A stretch of 64,000 nucleotides of DNA from positions 496,001-560,000 of the forward strand of contig RBKR01000016.1 of assembly GCA_004835665.1 (NCBI GenBank), written 5' to 3'. The stretch is from Phoma sp. XZ068. Lineage: Eukaryota > Ascomycota > Dothideomycetes > Pleosporales > Didymellaceae. The first letter of the stretch is position 1. Every line of letters starts with the position of its first letter. Below, in pieces: positions 11,567 through 20,691 of the stretch. A model generated the notes under the pieces. It worked only from the letters and a program-made list of their open reading frames with translations, was not told where the DNA came from and did not search any database. Both the position numbers and the translations under genes were made by a program.

Positions 11567-11700
11567 GCACTGCAATCTTTAGCGGAAGAGCAGCCAACGA
11601 GGCTCCAATCAGGCGGAGGCATTGCGACTACATCCGCAGCAATACCAAAAGCACTGCAATCTTTAGCGTGGAAGAGCAGTTAGCGAGGCTGCAAACAAGG
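11567..11700 (+). repeat. tandem pair of extended motif units
   Basis: Two exact cores, 84 bp apart, each followed by a GAAGAGCAG...GCGAGGCT-like stretch, so similarity extends about 35 bp beyond the core. This shows that a unit longer than 18 bp was copied. Confidence 0.7.
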
Positions 11701-11846
11701 CTGAACTCAAGACCTTTCATATTCGAAGTGAAGGGGTTACGCTCATCCAGCGCACGCCAATATTAATGTAGCAGTAGTTTCTTGACGACTAAGTTCGCTT
11801 CCATTCTTTTGAATGCCCATTTTGAGTCATCGAGGACCCGGATATG

Positions 11847-12054
11847 ACCTGTCTGGCCGCTCTTCCACGCTAGAGATTGCAGTGCAGATTTGCCACCATG
11901 CCACTTGGAACCTTGGAATGGCTAGTCCTGTCTGATTTCCCTTCTGCCCTAGAGATTGCAGTGCATGTTGACAGAGGTTGCGTTACACCTTACCCGAACG
12001 GCAGCCTAGATGATTGCCCTTCTGGCCGCTCTTCCGTGCTAGAGATTGCAGTGC
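11847..12054 (-). repeat. run of three reverse motif copies with shared flanks
   Basis: Reverse copies at 11868, 11947 and 12037 (79 and 90 bp apart) are preceded by related text. The first and third share CTGGCCGCTCTTCC before the core, and the second has CCCTTCTGCC. All three carry the CTAGAGATTGC variant, so they form a subfamily copied locally. A forward copy at 12137 follows them. Confidence 0.7.
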
Positions 12055-12320
12055 CCCTCGATGCCCCCCTGCATAATTTGAATTCAGGCGAAGGTCAATC
12101 TAGGAAATCCGAACGGTCCGTCCCGTCCCGAGTGACGCACTGCAAGCACTAGCATGGAAGAGGAGCTTCCTCAGCCTTGCTATCAAGCTCAGAAATTCAG
12201 AGGGTCATGCACTTCCGAGAAGAGTAGATGACTGGGCGTGGCAATGAGGTAATGAGAGCGGTCAGGCATATGTATTTTCGTATTTGATTTTAAGATAGTT
12301 TGGAAAGACGTAGATGGAAT

Positions 12321-13185
12321 TTACATATCATATATGGTATGTGGTCTGGAGTCGCTGAAAAGCAAACGTTCATTGCAAATGCCGAAATTCCTCCCGTCCA
12401 AAGTCTTAGGACCACCTCCACTTTGGTCGTTCAGGCCCCGAACTAAGCAACGCTGCCAAAGATCCCACGAAAGTTTCCCAACCCGCCAATGCATCCCCAT
12501 CAAGCCCATCATTCCAATACTCAAACACCTCCACGCCATGCTCCACTCCCCCAATGTCTTGAAAGTGCGTGTAGCTTTCCTCAACAACCCCAAGGCGTTA
12601 TCCCAGATACTTCAGGTTGGGCAATCCTTGTACTAGATCCATCATGATGCCCGGGTCCAGACATGAGGCGGTATGGCAGGACTTCGGCGTGGAGTGATTA
12701 CAGATGCTCAAACCCCGGAGGGATTCTAATGACGGAAAAGGTCCACTATCCAGAAGCTGCATATACCATGCCGAACTCATAGGTGGGCCTTTCCAGGTCT
12801 GTACTGGGCGACCTTTGCTCCGGTCTTTACTATTCTAATGGCGAATACCTTCTAGACCTCACTTGAACAGCTCATGTTTCGCATCTACGCCGCCTTTGAG
12901 TCGCGGTAGGGCTTTTCTAAATCATCAGAGACATCTAGCACCGGAGAGCTGATATTCACTTCAACACAGCGAAGGTACCGTCGATATTGACCACTATACC
13001 TCGACAGAAAAACTGGCTATCATGAACGGTGTCGTCGAATCTGAAGCTGGGAAATGCGCTTGGGTGCGTTCAGCCGCAACTTGGAATGTTGATGACACGA
13101 GAAGCGTGCCATTGAGGCTGCTACGGTCAAGAAAAGAAGTGATCCGATCGATTACCTCAGGTGGCAGGCTGTTCATGTTTGACAT
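12321..13185 (-). pseudogene. decayed F-box protein gene
   Basis: On the minus strand an F-box-like N-terminus begins MSNMNSLPPEVIDRITSFLD near 13185 and continues for about 55 residues. The frame is then lost. Similarity resumes in another frame (RYLRCVEVNIS, then LDVSDDLEKPY) before a stop near 12870. Further fragments with LRR-like text (PSLESLRGLSICN, GLPNLKYLG) follow in other frames down to about 12330. F-box proteins recruit substrates to SCF ubiquitin ligases; this copy cannot encode one without repair. It is embedded in the motif array, with a perfect motif copy (13253) 68 bp upstream of its start. The leucine-rich assignment of the 3' part is tentative. Confidence 0.55.
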
Positions 13186-13575
13186 ATGTGCCCAGGTATA
13201 TGAAGTTAGCCAATGAAGAAGCTTATTTGCACTGTCGAAATATCTCGCATGAGCACTGCAATCTTTAGCGCAAACGAGCAGCCTTTTATACAAAACTCCT
13301 GCCAAGATCGAAACGGTCACATCGAACAAACACAGACAGCATCAGAGTTTCGATGGCCTTGTCTTGCAATTTTGACATCAAGAATTCGTTGTATCTTAGG
13401 TAGTGATCAAGAGACGAATCGAATGTACACTACATAAATCACTACGACTTGAGCATATTGATGAAAACACATCGTCCGATTGCCATGTTTATATGTTTGC
13501 AAGGCTACCGGCGGCTGGATGTTAGGGTCAACAGGGCAATCTGATTGACAGAGGCGGCCGCATATGGAGGGTAGT

Positions 13576-13956
13576 GCACTACAATTTCTAGCGTCAAAGA
13601 CAAGAGATGCTGCATATCCTGCGAATCAAGAACGGAGATGTAGTATGTGGATGACTGCAGACGTAGCGCTAATGCAGGTTTCCCTTCCCTTGCACTGCAA
13701 TCCCTAGCGTCAAAGACGAGAGATACAATCATCCTACGAATCAAGTGCACTGAGATGTACACAGCAGTATGCAATGTGGTGGGAGCTGCGGATTGCACTG
13801 CAATTTCTAGCGTCACAGACAAGAGACGCTGCATATCCTGCGAATCAAGTGCGTAGATGCAGTACGCGGATGACTGCATATGTAGCGCTGATTTGGATAC
13901 GTGAACTCGGTCTGTCGGTGCCATTGTCGGTGCCATTGCACTGCAATTTCTAGCGC
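13576..13956 (+). repeat. degenerate tandem repeat, units headed by the motif
   Basis: Units start at 13576, 13692 and 13795, and a fourth core lies at 13939. Units one and three share the core, then GTCAAAGACAAGAG, then CTGCATATCCTGCGAATCAA, then a GTAGATG/GGATGACTGCA block ending in GTAGCGCT. Unit two keeps the start and CCTACGAATCAAGTGC but diverges later. Unit lengths are 116, 103 and 144 bp. This is the clearest evidence that units of about 100 bp, not only the 18-bp core, have been duplicated. Confidence 0.75.
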
Positions 13957-14004
13957 GCAGGAGACGTCCATGAATCCCAAGCATTCCCGTGCACTGCCGT
14001 GTCT

Positions 14005-14058
14005 GCACTGCAATCTTTAGCTCCTCGCATTTCTCACGGGCGCTAAAGATTGCAGTGC
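14005..14058. repeat. near-perfect hairpin of two motif copies
   Basis: The forward copy at 14005-14022 and the perfect reverse copy at 14041-14058 pair over 17 of 18 bp around an 18-bp loop. It is the tightest inverted pair in the window, and lies 311 bp beyond the BUR1 stop codon. Confidence 0.85.
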
Positions 14059-14369
14059 ATGGCGCGAGCGTCGCCAGTCAGTTCGTATCTGCACCTCTCC
14101 TCCACAGGCTCCACAGGTTCAGAGAAAGAAGCTTAGAAGTAAGAATATGCATTCCCCTGGGCCTACAAACTCTAACGCTAGTCACCGCGTAGCCAAGCAC
14201 TCGCAACGCCATGCAAATGCTGCCAAACCCAAAACCCAGAGAAAAACGCCGTATCTAAGGTATCGCGCGTCCATGATCATACTGAATGAAAACACAGACG
14301 CCACGCCATACGGCATATATTCATAATGAAAAATCCCCACTCCCCCTACAAACGATATGAGAGGCGGTC

Positions 14370-16085
14370 CTACCGTCTCCTGTAGATGTCGTCGTTTCTG
14401 CCCCGGTTGTCTCGCTCGTTTCGGCGATCAGGACTACGTGATCGTGTGCGCCCGTCTCGGCGATCTCGTGCGAAGTTTCGAGAGTCGCCGGGCCGTCTGT
14501 CGTCGCGGTAGGGTCTGCGTTCGTCTGTGTGGCCCTCGCGCGAGTTGCCAGAATCGCGGGATCCGCGTCTTTGTTGGCGGTCGTCTGGTTCGCGTGATCC
14601 ACGTGGTCGCTCTCCGCCTTGGTAGCTGGGTATGTATGTGTCGCCTGGTGGAGGCTGGTTTCTTCTTCGATCACCACCATCGGGTCCGTACCGGGGTGGA
14701 TGCGGAAGTGGATGGCGACCGTCGCCTGGTGGAGGAGGTAGGTTGCCACCGTTGCCCCAGTTTGGTCGCCTGCCACCTTCCGGAGGTGGAGGTGGAGGCG
14801 GTCTGTGGTCGTAGCGTGGACCACGGTCGTTGTAATTTCTCGGTGGGCGGTCGACGCCGGGAGGTCCGCGATCTTGAGGGCCTCCATACCTTCTGTCACC
14901 GTTGCCCCATGAGTTTGGTGGTGGTCCTGAGCCAGTCCATTCACCATTAGGGCCTACACCGACGGTTCCACCCGCGGGTGCTGGCGGTAGTGCTTGTTTC
15001 TGACCACGCGCGTTGCGGCGATCCAGTTCGTGCGAGTCGGCGAACGTCGGAATATCTTCTTCGCGCATAGGCTTAGGGTTCTCTTTGAAGTAGGGGTGGT
15101 CGATGGCGTCAATTGCATTGATGCGCCGCCGCCAGTCGAGTCTCATGAGATCTTTGATCAATGATAATCCTGTTGGCGAAAGCTCGCGGAACCTTTGCGC
15201 CATAGTACCGGTGCTGGGCGGGAACGCGCGGATTGGTTCAGCACCAGGTAGCTCGTGCCAGCCGGGCATGGTCTGTTCGTTCGGTGAGCCGACAAGCTCG
15301 AAGATGATTTGCGCCTGGTGGAGATCGCTCTGCCCGGCAAGGATGGGCTTGCGCTTGAACATCTCGCCGAACACACAACCAGCACCCCACATATCTATTG
15401 CGGGGGTGTATCTCCGCAGCTGGAGGAGAAGCTCCGGAGGTCGGTACCATCGCGTCACTACTAGTGTTGTGTATTCGCGCCGAGCTTCGCCGTTACCCTT
15501 CCCCCTTTGCGGTACTGGTTCATCGTAGTGCCTTGCAAGACCGAAATCTGCAATCTGAAGCCGCCCCCGGTTGTTGATGAGCAGGTTGGCGGCCTTCATA
15601 TCTCGGTGAAGGATGTGGTTGTCGTGAAGGTAGCGCAGTCCTTTGAACAACTGCAGCATGTAGCACTTGATCTGCGCCTCCTGGAACTTGACGTCCGGGT
15701 TGTCGAGGAGACCTGAGAGATCGTGGTCCATGTACGGAGTGACCATGTACAGAATAGCCCGCTTGCGTCCCTCGGCCCTTGGCCGCTCCACTGCCATCTC
15801 TTCAAGCTTCAATACATTGTCGTGAGAGAGCATCTTTAGCAGCTTGATCTCTCGCAGCGCTGTAATGGGGAAGCCATCCTTTTCGTTGTGCATCAAGATC
15901 TTCTTCAAAGCGAACACACTGCCGGAGCTCCTTTGGCGCGCCTTGTGGACTTCACCAAATGTTCCCTCGCCGAGCTTCTGCAGCATTTCGTAGTCGCCGA
16001 TCTTAGAGCATCCCTTGAACCGGCGCTGCAGGCCATGCTGCGGGGTTCCGGTCGCCGGCGTGGCCATAGTGGTAGTTGCTGTCAA
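14370..16085 (-). CDS. BUR1: cyclin-dependent kinase of the BUR1/CDK9 type
   Basis: A 571-residue Ser/Thr kinase that in this family binds a cyclin (Bur2 type) and phosphorylates the RNA polymerase II C-terminal domain and Spt5 during elongation in the nucleus. One exon. The kinase domain spans about 32-345: glycine loop GEGTFGEV near 39-46, Lys61, cyclin-binding helix PITALRE at 73-79, HRD at 160-162, DFG at 180-182, and a threonine-bearing T-loop (REYTTLVVTRWYRPPE). The tail from about 370 is disordered: Gly/Pro/Asp/Arg-rich with many RD, RG and RS pairs, ending in RRR. CTK1 is the main alternative; PITALRE and the C-terminal rather than N-terminal extension favour BUR1. It diverges from a complex I subunit gene. 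Confidence 0.9.
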   Translation of the reverse strand: MTATTTMATPATGTPQHGLQRRFKGCSKIGDYEMLQKLGEGTFGEVHKARQRSSGSVFALKKILMHNEKDGFPITALREIKLLKMLSHDNVLKLEEMAVERPRAEGRKRAILYMVTPYMDHDLSGLLDNPDVKFQEAQIKCYMLQLFKGLRYLHDNHILHRDMKAANLLINNRGRLQIADFGLARHYDEPVPQRGKGNGEARREYTTLVVTRWYRPPELLLQLRRYTPAIDMWGAGCVFGEMFKRKPILAGQSDLHQAQIIFELVGSPNEQTMPGWHELPGAEPIRAFPPSTGTMAQRFRELSPTGLSLIKDLMRLDWRRRINAIDAIDHPYFKENPKPMREEDIPTFADSHELDRRNARGQKQALPPAPAGGTVGVGPNGEWTGSGPPPNSWGNGDRRYGGPQDRGPPGVDRPPRNYNDRGPRYDHRPPPPPPPEGGRRPNWGNGGNLPPPPGDGRHPLPHPPRYGPDGGDRRRNQPPPGDTYIPSYQGGERPRGSREPDDRQQRRGSRDSGNSREGHTDERRPYRDDRRPGDSRNFARDRRDGRTRSRSPDRRNERDNRGRNDDIYRRR

Positions 16086-16514
16086 GTTTGTTGTAGGAGA
16101 TGTGGCGCGTTATCTTTTATCTACGGACTCGTCTCGCTATGTCGTCCGGCGCGGATTGGTCGAGGAAGCGTCGCAAGTACGCGATTCGGTGGACATGGGA
16201 GGTCGTGGCAGTTCTTTGGTGCGCGTTGGGGTGGCGAATGCTGCCATGGAGGTGTCGGACGGGCGATGACACTGTTATTGTGGCGACAGCATGATGGCAG
16301 GAAAGAAGTCGAGATGTCGAACAAGAATGCGATGGAGCGCGGATGCGCCATCTGTTCTTGGCACTTGCCGCACTAGCTCCGATCGTCTTCAACCTCACCT
16401 CGACCACCAGCAAACACAACGAGCCATTGCACCGCACACGCCGCAGGTACGCCTTCACCGCCGCCCAGAATATTCTTTTAGAGTGCTAATCTCTCCCCAG
16501 GCTCAATCACCACC
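16086..16514. promoter_or_regulatory. shared divergent promoter region of BUR1 and a complex I subunit
   Basis: 429 bp between two divergent start codons. A pyrimidine-rich AG-ended stretch just before the complex I start (TAATCTCTCCCCAGG near 16485-16501) could be the 3' end of a 5'-UTR intron. No TATA box stands out. Confidence 0.5.
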
Positions 16515-16759
16515 ATGCAGCCCTCATTCCGCAGGATGGGTCCGCCCAAGTACGCTGAGATGCCGAACCACCCCATCAAGATCCACCCCGTCCGCCCGCT
16601 CTACAGATTCATGGCCACCGGCCTCGGTGCCTCCATGTGGTTCTTCGTACGTCGCACTGCCCGCCCCGCCTGCGCCTGAGCTAACAGAGGCAGTTGATGT
16701 ACCGCGCGAAGAAGGACGGCCCGGCTCTCCTCGGCTGGAAGCACCCCTGGGACCACTGA
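16515..16759 (+). CDS. small complex I accessory subunit, NDUFB2/AGGG-like
   Basis: A 65-residue protein from exons 16515-16646 and 16694-16759, joined in phase 0 across a 47-bp intron with GTACGT donor and GGCAG acceptor. It has a basic N-terminus (HPIKIHPVRPLYRF), a single membrane segment (ATGLGASMWFFLMY), then RAKKDGPALLGWKHPWDH. The MWFF-LMYRAKKDGP-LLGWKHPW pattern resembles the single-helix membrane-arm subunit NDUFB2 (AGGG) of respiratory complex I, with the tail on one face of the inner membrane. The gene model is firm; the subunit name is from memory of the pattern and less sure. It shares a promoter with BUR1. Confidence 0.7.
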
Positions 16760-17229
16760 ACGATATTCCATATGAGAGAGCGGAACGAGAGGAGCAGAAG
16801 AAGTGTGGCATAGAGCCTTGGAAGCTTGCGCTAGGAGCATTGTACATATGCAAGTGGAGGCCCATGGTGGCCGCGGATGACGCACAATATCCCAAGAGAA
16901 TGCAACGTAAAACTTCAAAAGGTCGATACCTCTGTACAGAGTCATTTCTAGCGCCCTTTTTTACCGCCACTTTGAGCGACATCGAGTCGAAACCTCCTAA
17001 AGATGCATAGTGCGACCGATGACGATGACTAACACGATAGATCTGAGTGGCTGCACAGTCGTATGATGCCCGCGCTGTTCTCGAAGCTGGTACAGCAACA
17101 CATCTCCCAATAGTTAGCCCTGAAAAACACGCCCGGGGGACAATAGAAAGGCTTCAGATCATGGCGCCACATTGGCGAATCATTACTTGTAATACTTTAG
17201 GGAGGCCGTCACGACATCTACCTCCTTCT
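16760..17229. other. intergenic spacer between convergent genes
   Basis: 470 bp between the stop of the complex I subunit and the stop of the converging methyltransferase. Nothing recognisable beyond expected 3' ends. Confidence 0.5.
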
Positions 17230-18414
17230 TTACTCTGGCTTCTCGAAAAGGTAATGGCTCACACCCCAAGTATCTCCTCCCTCCCACTTGAACAGTTCCG
17301 CGCACGCCAGGTAGAACACCTGCCACCTATTCCACCACGTCGTAACACCCTCCTCTCCATACGTCTCCTTGAGCCCCTCCTTGATACTCTTCTCATTACT
17401 CAGCATCGTCGTCAACCAATCCTCGCACGTTTTCCCGTAATGCATCCCGTTAACCCACCACTGCCTCTTAACCCTCAACTCATCCTGGAAGAACAGCAAA
17501 AGATCTGCCGACGGCATCGTCCCACCCGTAAAGAAATGCTCCGTCATCCACCCCCCATCGAAATCATACGGCGTCGTCTTATGCGCAAAAATATGCACAA
17601 ACAGCTTTCCGCCTGGTTTCAGCGCGCGGCCGACCTTCGCAGTGAGAAGCGCGTAGTTCTTCATGTGCTCGAACAGCTCAATCGAGACAACGCGGTCGAA
17701 CGATTCGCGCTCGAACTCAAAGTCCACGACATCGCCGGTGATGACGGTCAGATTCTTGAAACCTTTTGCTGCGGCGACGCTGTCAATGTGCTGTTTTTGC
17801 GTGCGGCTGTTGGAGAAGGCGGTGATTTTGGCGTTGGGAAATACTTCCGCGAAGTAGAGTGATGCTGAACCCCATCCACATCTACACTATTAGTATACCC
17901 ATCTAGTCACGTGTTTGGGGTAGTTAGGAATGAAGGTTGAGGAATACGCACCCAAGATCCAAAATGCGCTGACCATCTTTCAGCTCCGCCCGCTGCACAT
18001 ACGTCTTCAACATAGCAATCTCAGCCTGCGCCAGCGTCTCCCCGCCCTTCTCGTACAAACAAGCCGAGTACTTCATCCGCGGGCCCAACATGCCTTTCAG
18101 CACGGATGTGCCGACCTCGTAGTGCTGCTCGTTTGCGGTTGCTGTTTCAATGGCAATGGGCCTGGTGCGGAGGAGCTCGACATATTTCATTTTCGATTCA
18201 TATTCGGCTTCCAGGGATGTGGTCGCGATGGAGTTCAGGCGGTCCGCGAGTTGGGCCCGGATACCACGGCGGATGAGGAAGTGAGGGAGATAGCCATTGT
18301 CGAGAAGGGGATTGACGATGGCGTCGGACATCACGTAGTCTGGTTGTTGATTAGCTTCTTGGTGTTCATACTATCATGTTATGTGAGGCGGATGGTACCG
18401 GAGATGTAGTTCAT
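17230..18414 (-). CDS. cyclopropane-fatty-acyl-phospholipid synthase-like methyltransferase
   Basis: A 351-residue SAM-dependent methyltransferase of the CFA synthase / coclaurine N-methyltransferase-like group. Exons: 18399-18414 (only 16 bp), 17952-18339 and 17230-17881. The SAM-binding motif DLGCGWGSA starts at residue 133 and is split by the second intron. FEHMKNY, KPGGKLFVHIFAH and a Trp/Tyr-rich C-terminus (WWVNGMHYGKTCEDWL) are typical. The N-terminal 130 residues are helical and include EQHYEVGTSVLKGMLGPRMKYSACLY, the part that positions the acceptor. The substrate could be an unsaturated phospholipid acyl chain or a small amine; the sequence does not decide. No signal peptide, so probably cytosolic or peripheral membrane. 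The short first exon, MNYIS, is the least certain part. Confidence 0.85.
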
Positions 18415-18918
18415 CTTGAGTTGATGGCAATGCGCCGGTGACCTTGGACAATTTTCGATGTATTTCAGAGTGAGAAGGAAAGCGTCAAGATCAGGTCACT
18501 ATCACGAAAGACTGTATTTGAGGCCATGTGGTTGAGACCACGAATAGTTTCATGCCCAAAGTAGTGCGCTGTTTGCGGCTTAGCTTGTGTTTCTATGACG
18601 TCGACACATGCTACATTGAGTGTTGCAAGTCAGCATCAGAGCAACAAGTCAATCACTCTCCTGTGCATAAAAATCAATCTTTGTGAAGATAGAAAGACGT
18701 GGTTGTGGTGAGTGTAGTGAATTGAAAGTCAGGTATTGACCAATGAGAGGGGTATTTCGCGTCAAACGATCCGCGCATGCCATCCCTTGGTTGCATGCAT
18801 AGCGTAGCGAGTACAGGGACCAGCCTTGAGCGTCTAGTCCCTGGTAATGATATCGTTACAATGCAATAGCGACAACGTGAGCTGAGTAGCCGCAAGTTCC
18901 AAACCATACAAAGCTAGC
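18415..18918. other. intergenic spacer
   Basis: 504 bp between the methyltransferase start and the stop of the next minus-strand gene. It contains the methyltransferase promoter. No repeats or RNA genes seen. Confidence 0.45.
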
Positions 18919-20604
18919 TCAGTCCTCCTCCCAATCCGGCCGACAAGTACATCCTTTGGTCTTCACATGCATGACACCTGTTCGACTTGCCTCCACCAGC
19001 CATACCGCCCACTCGAGCTCATGCTCTACCGCGCGGCGGCTCTCTCCTGTCTCAACCCGCTCTTCCTTGTTCTTTTGGAGGAAGTCGAGCAGCTTGTTCG
19101 CGCACTGCACAACAGATGGGACGGACCTCTCACGATCGCTGATTCTTCTCTCCAGATCAGTGTACACCATTCTCTCTAGTCGGGCCACCAGACTCGCGTA
19201 TACGTCTTCGCTTTCGTCCCATTTGAAGAGCATTTTTGCTTTTTGTTTCAAGCGCACGGTGTCTTCTCTCGTGGCTTTTGTACATTGGAGAATACGCTGG
19301 GGTTTGGCAATGTGGAAAGAGCCAATATCTCTCATGACTACTATCTCATCCAACGAACTATCCGGGTCGAAAAGCGCATCTAACGGCTTGGGCTGCTCCT
19401 CATTTGGATCCCAGTCGCACTCTGTGTCTGGGTATTCATCCGAGTCGTACCACAAAGGTTCCGAGTAGCTAAAGCCGTAGCCTTCGCGCTTTTTGGTGGG
19501 ATGTGAAAAGACGGACGGATCTGGCGCCTTCGGCTCGTGGTTGGGATCTGAAGATAGGTCCGAAGGCGTTTCTGAGTAGTCCCCCTGCAAAGGTCCGGTC
19601 AGATTGTTATGTGCAGTTGTAACGAGCAGTTCCGAGAAGCTTCTGTTTAGGACTTCGTCCTCTTTACTTGATTTGTTCGGAGGAAGCCGCTTGGTAGGCG
19701 AGTCAATTGGAGGTAAGACTGGCGTAAATGATCGTGCACGCTCCCAATCCGAAGACCGCCCTCTCCTTCTACCCTTCTTCAGAGGACCTTGACTTTCCCT
19801 CGGCTGGGTGCTGAAAGAGAATCGCAAGCTGACATCCTGGCGCTTCGTGTGTCGCTCTGCTTTTGGAGTAACAACTGAGAGCTTCTTGCTAGATCGTTGT
19901 TTCCTTGGTGTAGATGGTTGACGATTTGTAGGCTTCTGTATCCTGTTTGATGAAGTGGGCTTTGGATGCGACCGAGGAAGCTGAGTCGCAACTTTAGTCT
20001 TGGATGGTCGATTATCAACTTTTCTTGCGGAAACAACAGAATGCGCAGACCTCTGTGAGGTTTCCTGGCTTGAAGGTTCCGCTATGGGAAATGCGCCCGG
20101 TATCGATAAGCGTTTCTTTGGTTTAGCTATCACTCGCCGTTTCAACGGCGTTCCCGCGGCGGACTGTGGCGCATCAGTACAATGCGATAACCGGTCGCGT
20201 GTTGCGACTAGTGCGAGTTTGGATGCGCTGGAAAACTTACAGGATCGGACATATCGTCGGCCTTCCTCTTCTGATTCACTGGGGTCATCGTAGCTGTTCA
20301 AGTACCTTGGTTGTCGTGATGGTGGGGATCGATGGCTGGTAAATGTGGGGGTGCGGCCGTGTTTCACAGTAGCGTGGGACTTTCGTGTTGTCGCGCCCTC
20401 ATGATCTGCTTCTTGTTTACCACAACAACAGAGACCGTGGGCGCCTACAGAGCGATTTCCCCCACTAGCATGCGTTTGAAGGCTTGCTAGCAGCAGGTAA
20501 CAATTGGACATGGCTTGCTTGTCGCACCTTGGTGGCAGCTGGGAGAACAGACGAGAAGAGAGAACATAGAGTTGCTTGTAAATTGCGCTTGCTTCTTGCG
20601 CCAT
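18919..20604 (-). CDS. hypothetical low-complexity protein
   Basis: Single-exon frame of 561 residues from MAQEASAIYKQ; an in-frame ATG at 20646 would add 14 residues. I preferred the inner start because the outer one is only 46 bp from the RFC3 stop. The N-terminal 60 residues are helical, then a Cys cluster (LCCCGK). Residues 80-330 are basic and Ser/Pro/Arg-rich with several KPKKR-like patches that look like nuclear signals. A central acidic part carries DSDEYPDTECDWDPNEE. The last 110 residues are helical (VYASLVARLERMVYTDLERRI, then NKLLDFLQKNKEERVETGE) and end in CTCRPDWEED. I do not recognise the family. A nuclear protein is likely from composition only. Confidence 0.65.
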   Translation of the reverse strand: MAQEASAIYKQLYVLSSRLFSQLPPRCDKQAMSNCYLLLASLQTHASGGNRSVGAHGLCCCGKQEADHEGATTRKSHATVKHGRTPTFTSHRSPPSRQPRYLNSYDDPSESEEEGRRYVRSCKFSSASKLALVATRDRLSHCTDAPQSAAGTPLKRRVIAKPKKRLSIPGAFPIAEPSSQETSQRSAHSVVSARKVDNRPSKTKVATQLPRSHPKPTSSNRIQKPTNRQPSTPRKQRSSKKLSVVTPKAERHTKRQDVSLRFSFSTQPRESQGPLKKGRRRGRSSDWERARSFTPVLPPIDSPTKRLPPNKSSKEDEVLNRSFSELLVTTAHNNLTGPLQGDYSETPSDLSSDPNHEPKAPDPSVFSHPTKKREGYGFSYSEPLWYDSDEYPDTECDWDPNEEQPKPLDALFDPDSSLDEIVVMRDIGSFHIAKPQRILQCTKATREDTVRLKQKAKMLFKWDESEDVYASLVARLERMVYTDLERRISDRERSVPSVVQCANKLLDFLQKNKEERVETGESRRAVEHELEWAVWLVEASRTGVMHVKTKGCTCRPDWEED

Positions 20605-20691
20605 TATTGTTAAGGCATTGCTGTGGTATCGTCTTGCGAACTTCAAGCCGTCAATGTCGTTTTGAACGCCGTACGCCCAAGCATCGACACC

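Larger units (their letters stand above)
10156..14058. repeat. dispersed array of 21 copies of an 18-bp motif
   Basis: Core GCACTGCAATCTTTAGCG, often followed by a purine-rich TGGAAGAG-like extension. Forward copies start at 10156, 10230, 10373, 10530, 10994, 11139, 11283, 11567, 11651, 12137, 13253, 13576, 13692, 13795, 13939 and 14005. Reverse copies start at 10309, 11868, 11947, 12037 and 14041. The copies at 11283, 11567, 11651, 13253 and 14041 match the core exactly. Others vary mainly at the CTTT position (TTCT, CTCT, CCCT) and the last bases. Spacing is mostly 65-160 bp within runs, and forward runs predominate. Intervening DNA is mostly dissimilar, apart from a few local duplications. 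Not a CRISPR array: spacing is irregular, both orientations occur, and the organism is a eukaryote. A miniature transposon family or other short interspersed element is the likeliest class, unproven. Confidence 0.85.
9344..14369. other. 5-kb gene-poor region carrying the motif array
   Basis: Between the aspartokinase start and the BUR1 stop there is no intact gene. The contents are 21 copies of the 18-bp motif (10156-14058) and an F-box pseudogene (12321-13185). The first 800 bp, 9344-10155, contain the aspartokinase promoter and nothing else that I recognise. Open frames here mostly arise from the motif itself read in different frames. Confidence 0.7.

Noticed and set aside
10942..12152. Several short open frames with recurring peptides such as ALQSLAW, LEIAV and AKDCSA
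   Set aside because: The recurring peptides are just the 18-bp motif translated in different frames. None has a start, splice or family context.
10156..14058. A CRISPR array
   Set aside because: The short repeat recurs, but spacing is irregular, orientation is mixed, units diverge, and all surrounding genes are eukaryotic with introns.
14357..14950. A 197-residue plus-strand frame and a 208-residue minus-strand frame over the BUR1 tail
   Set aside because: Both are shadows of the low-complexity, Arg/Gly/Asp-coding C-terminus of BUR1.
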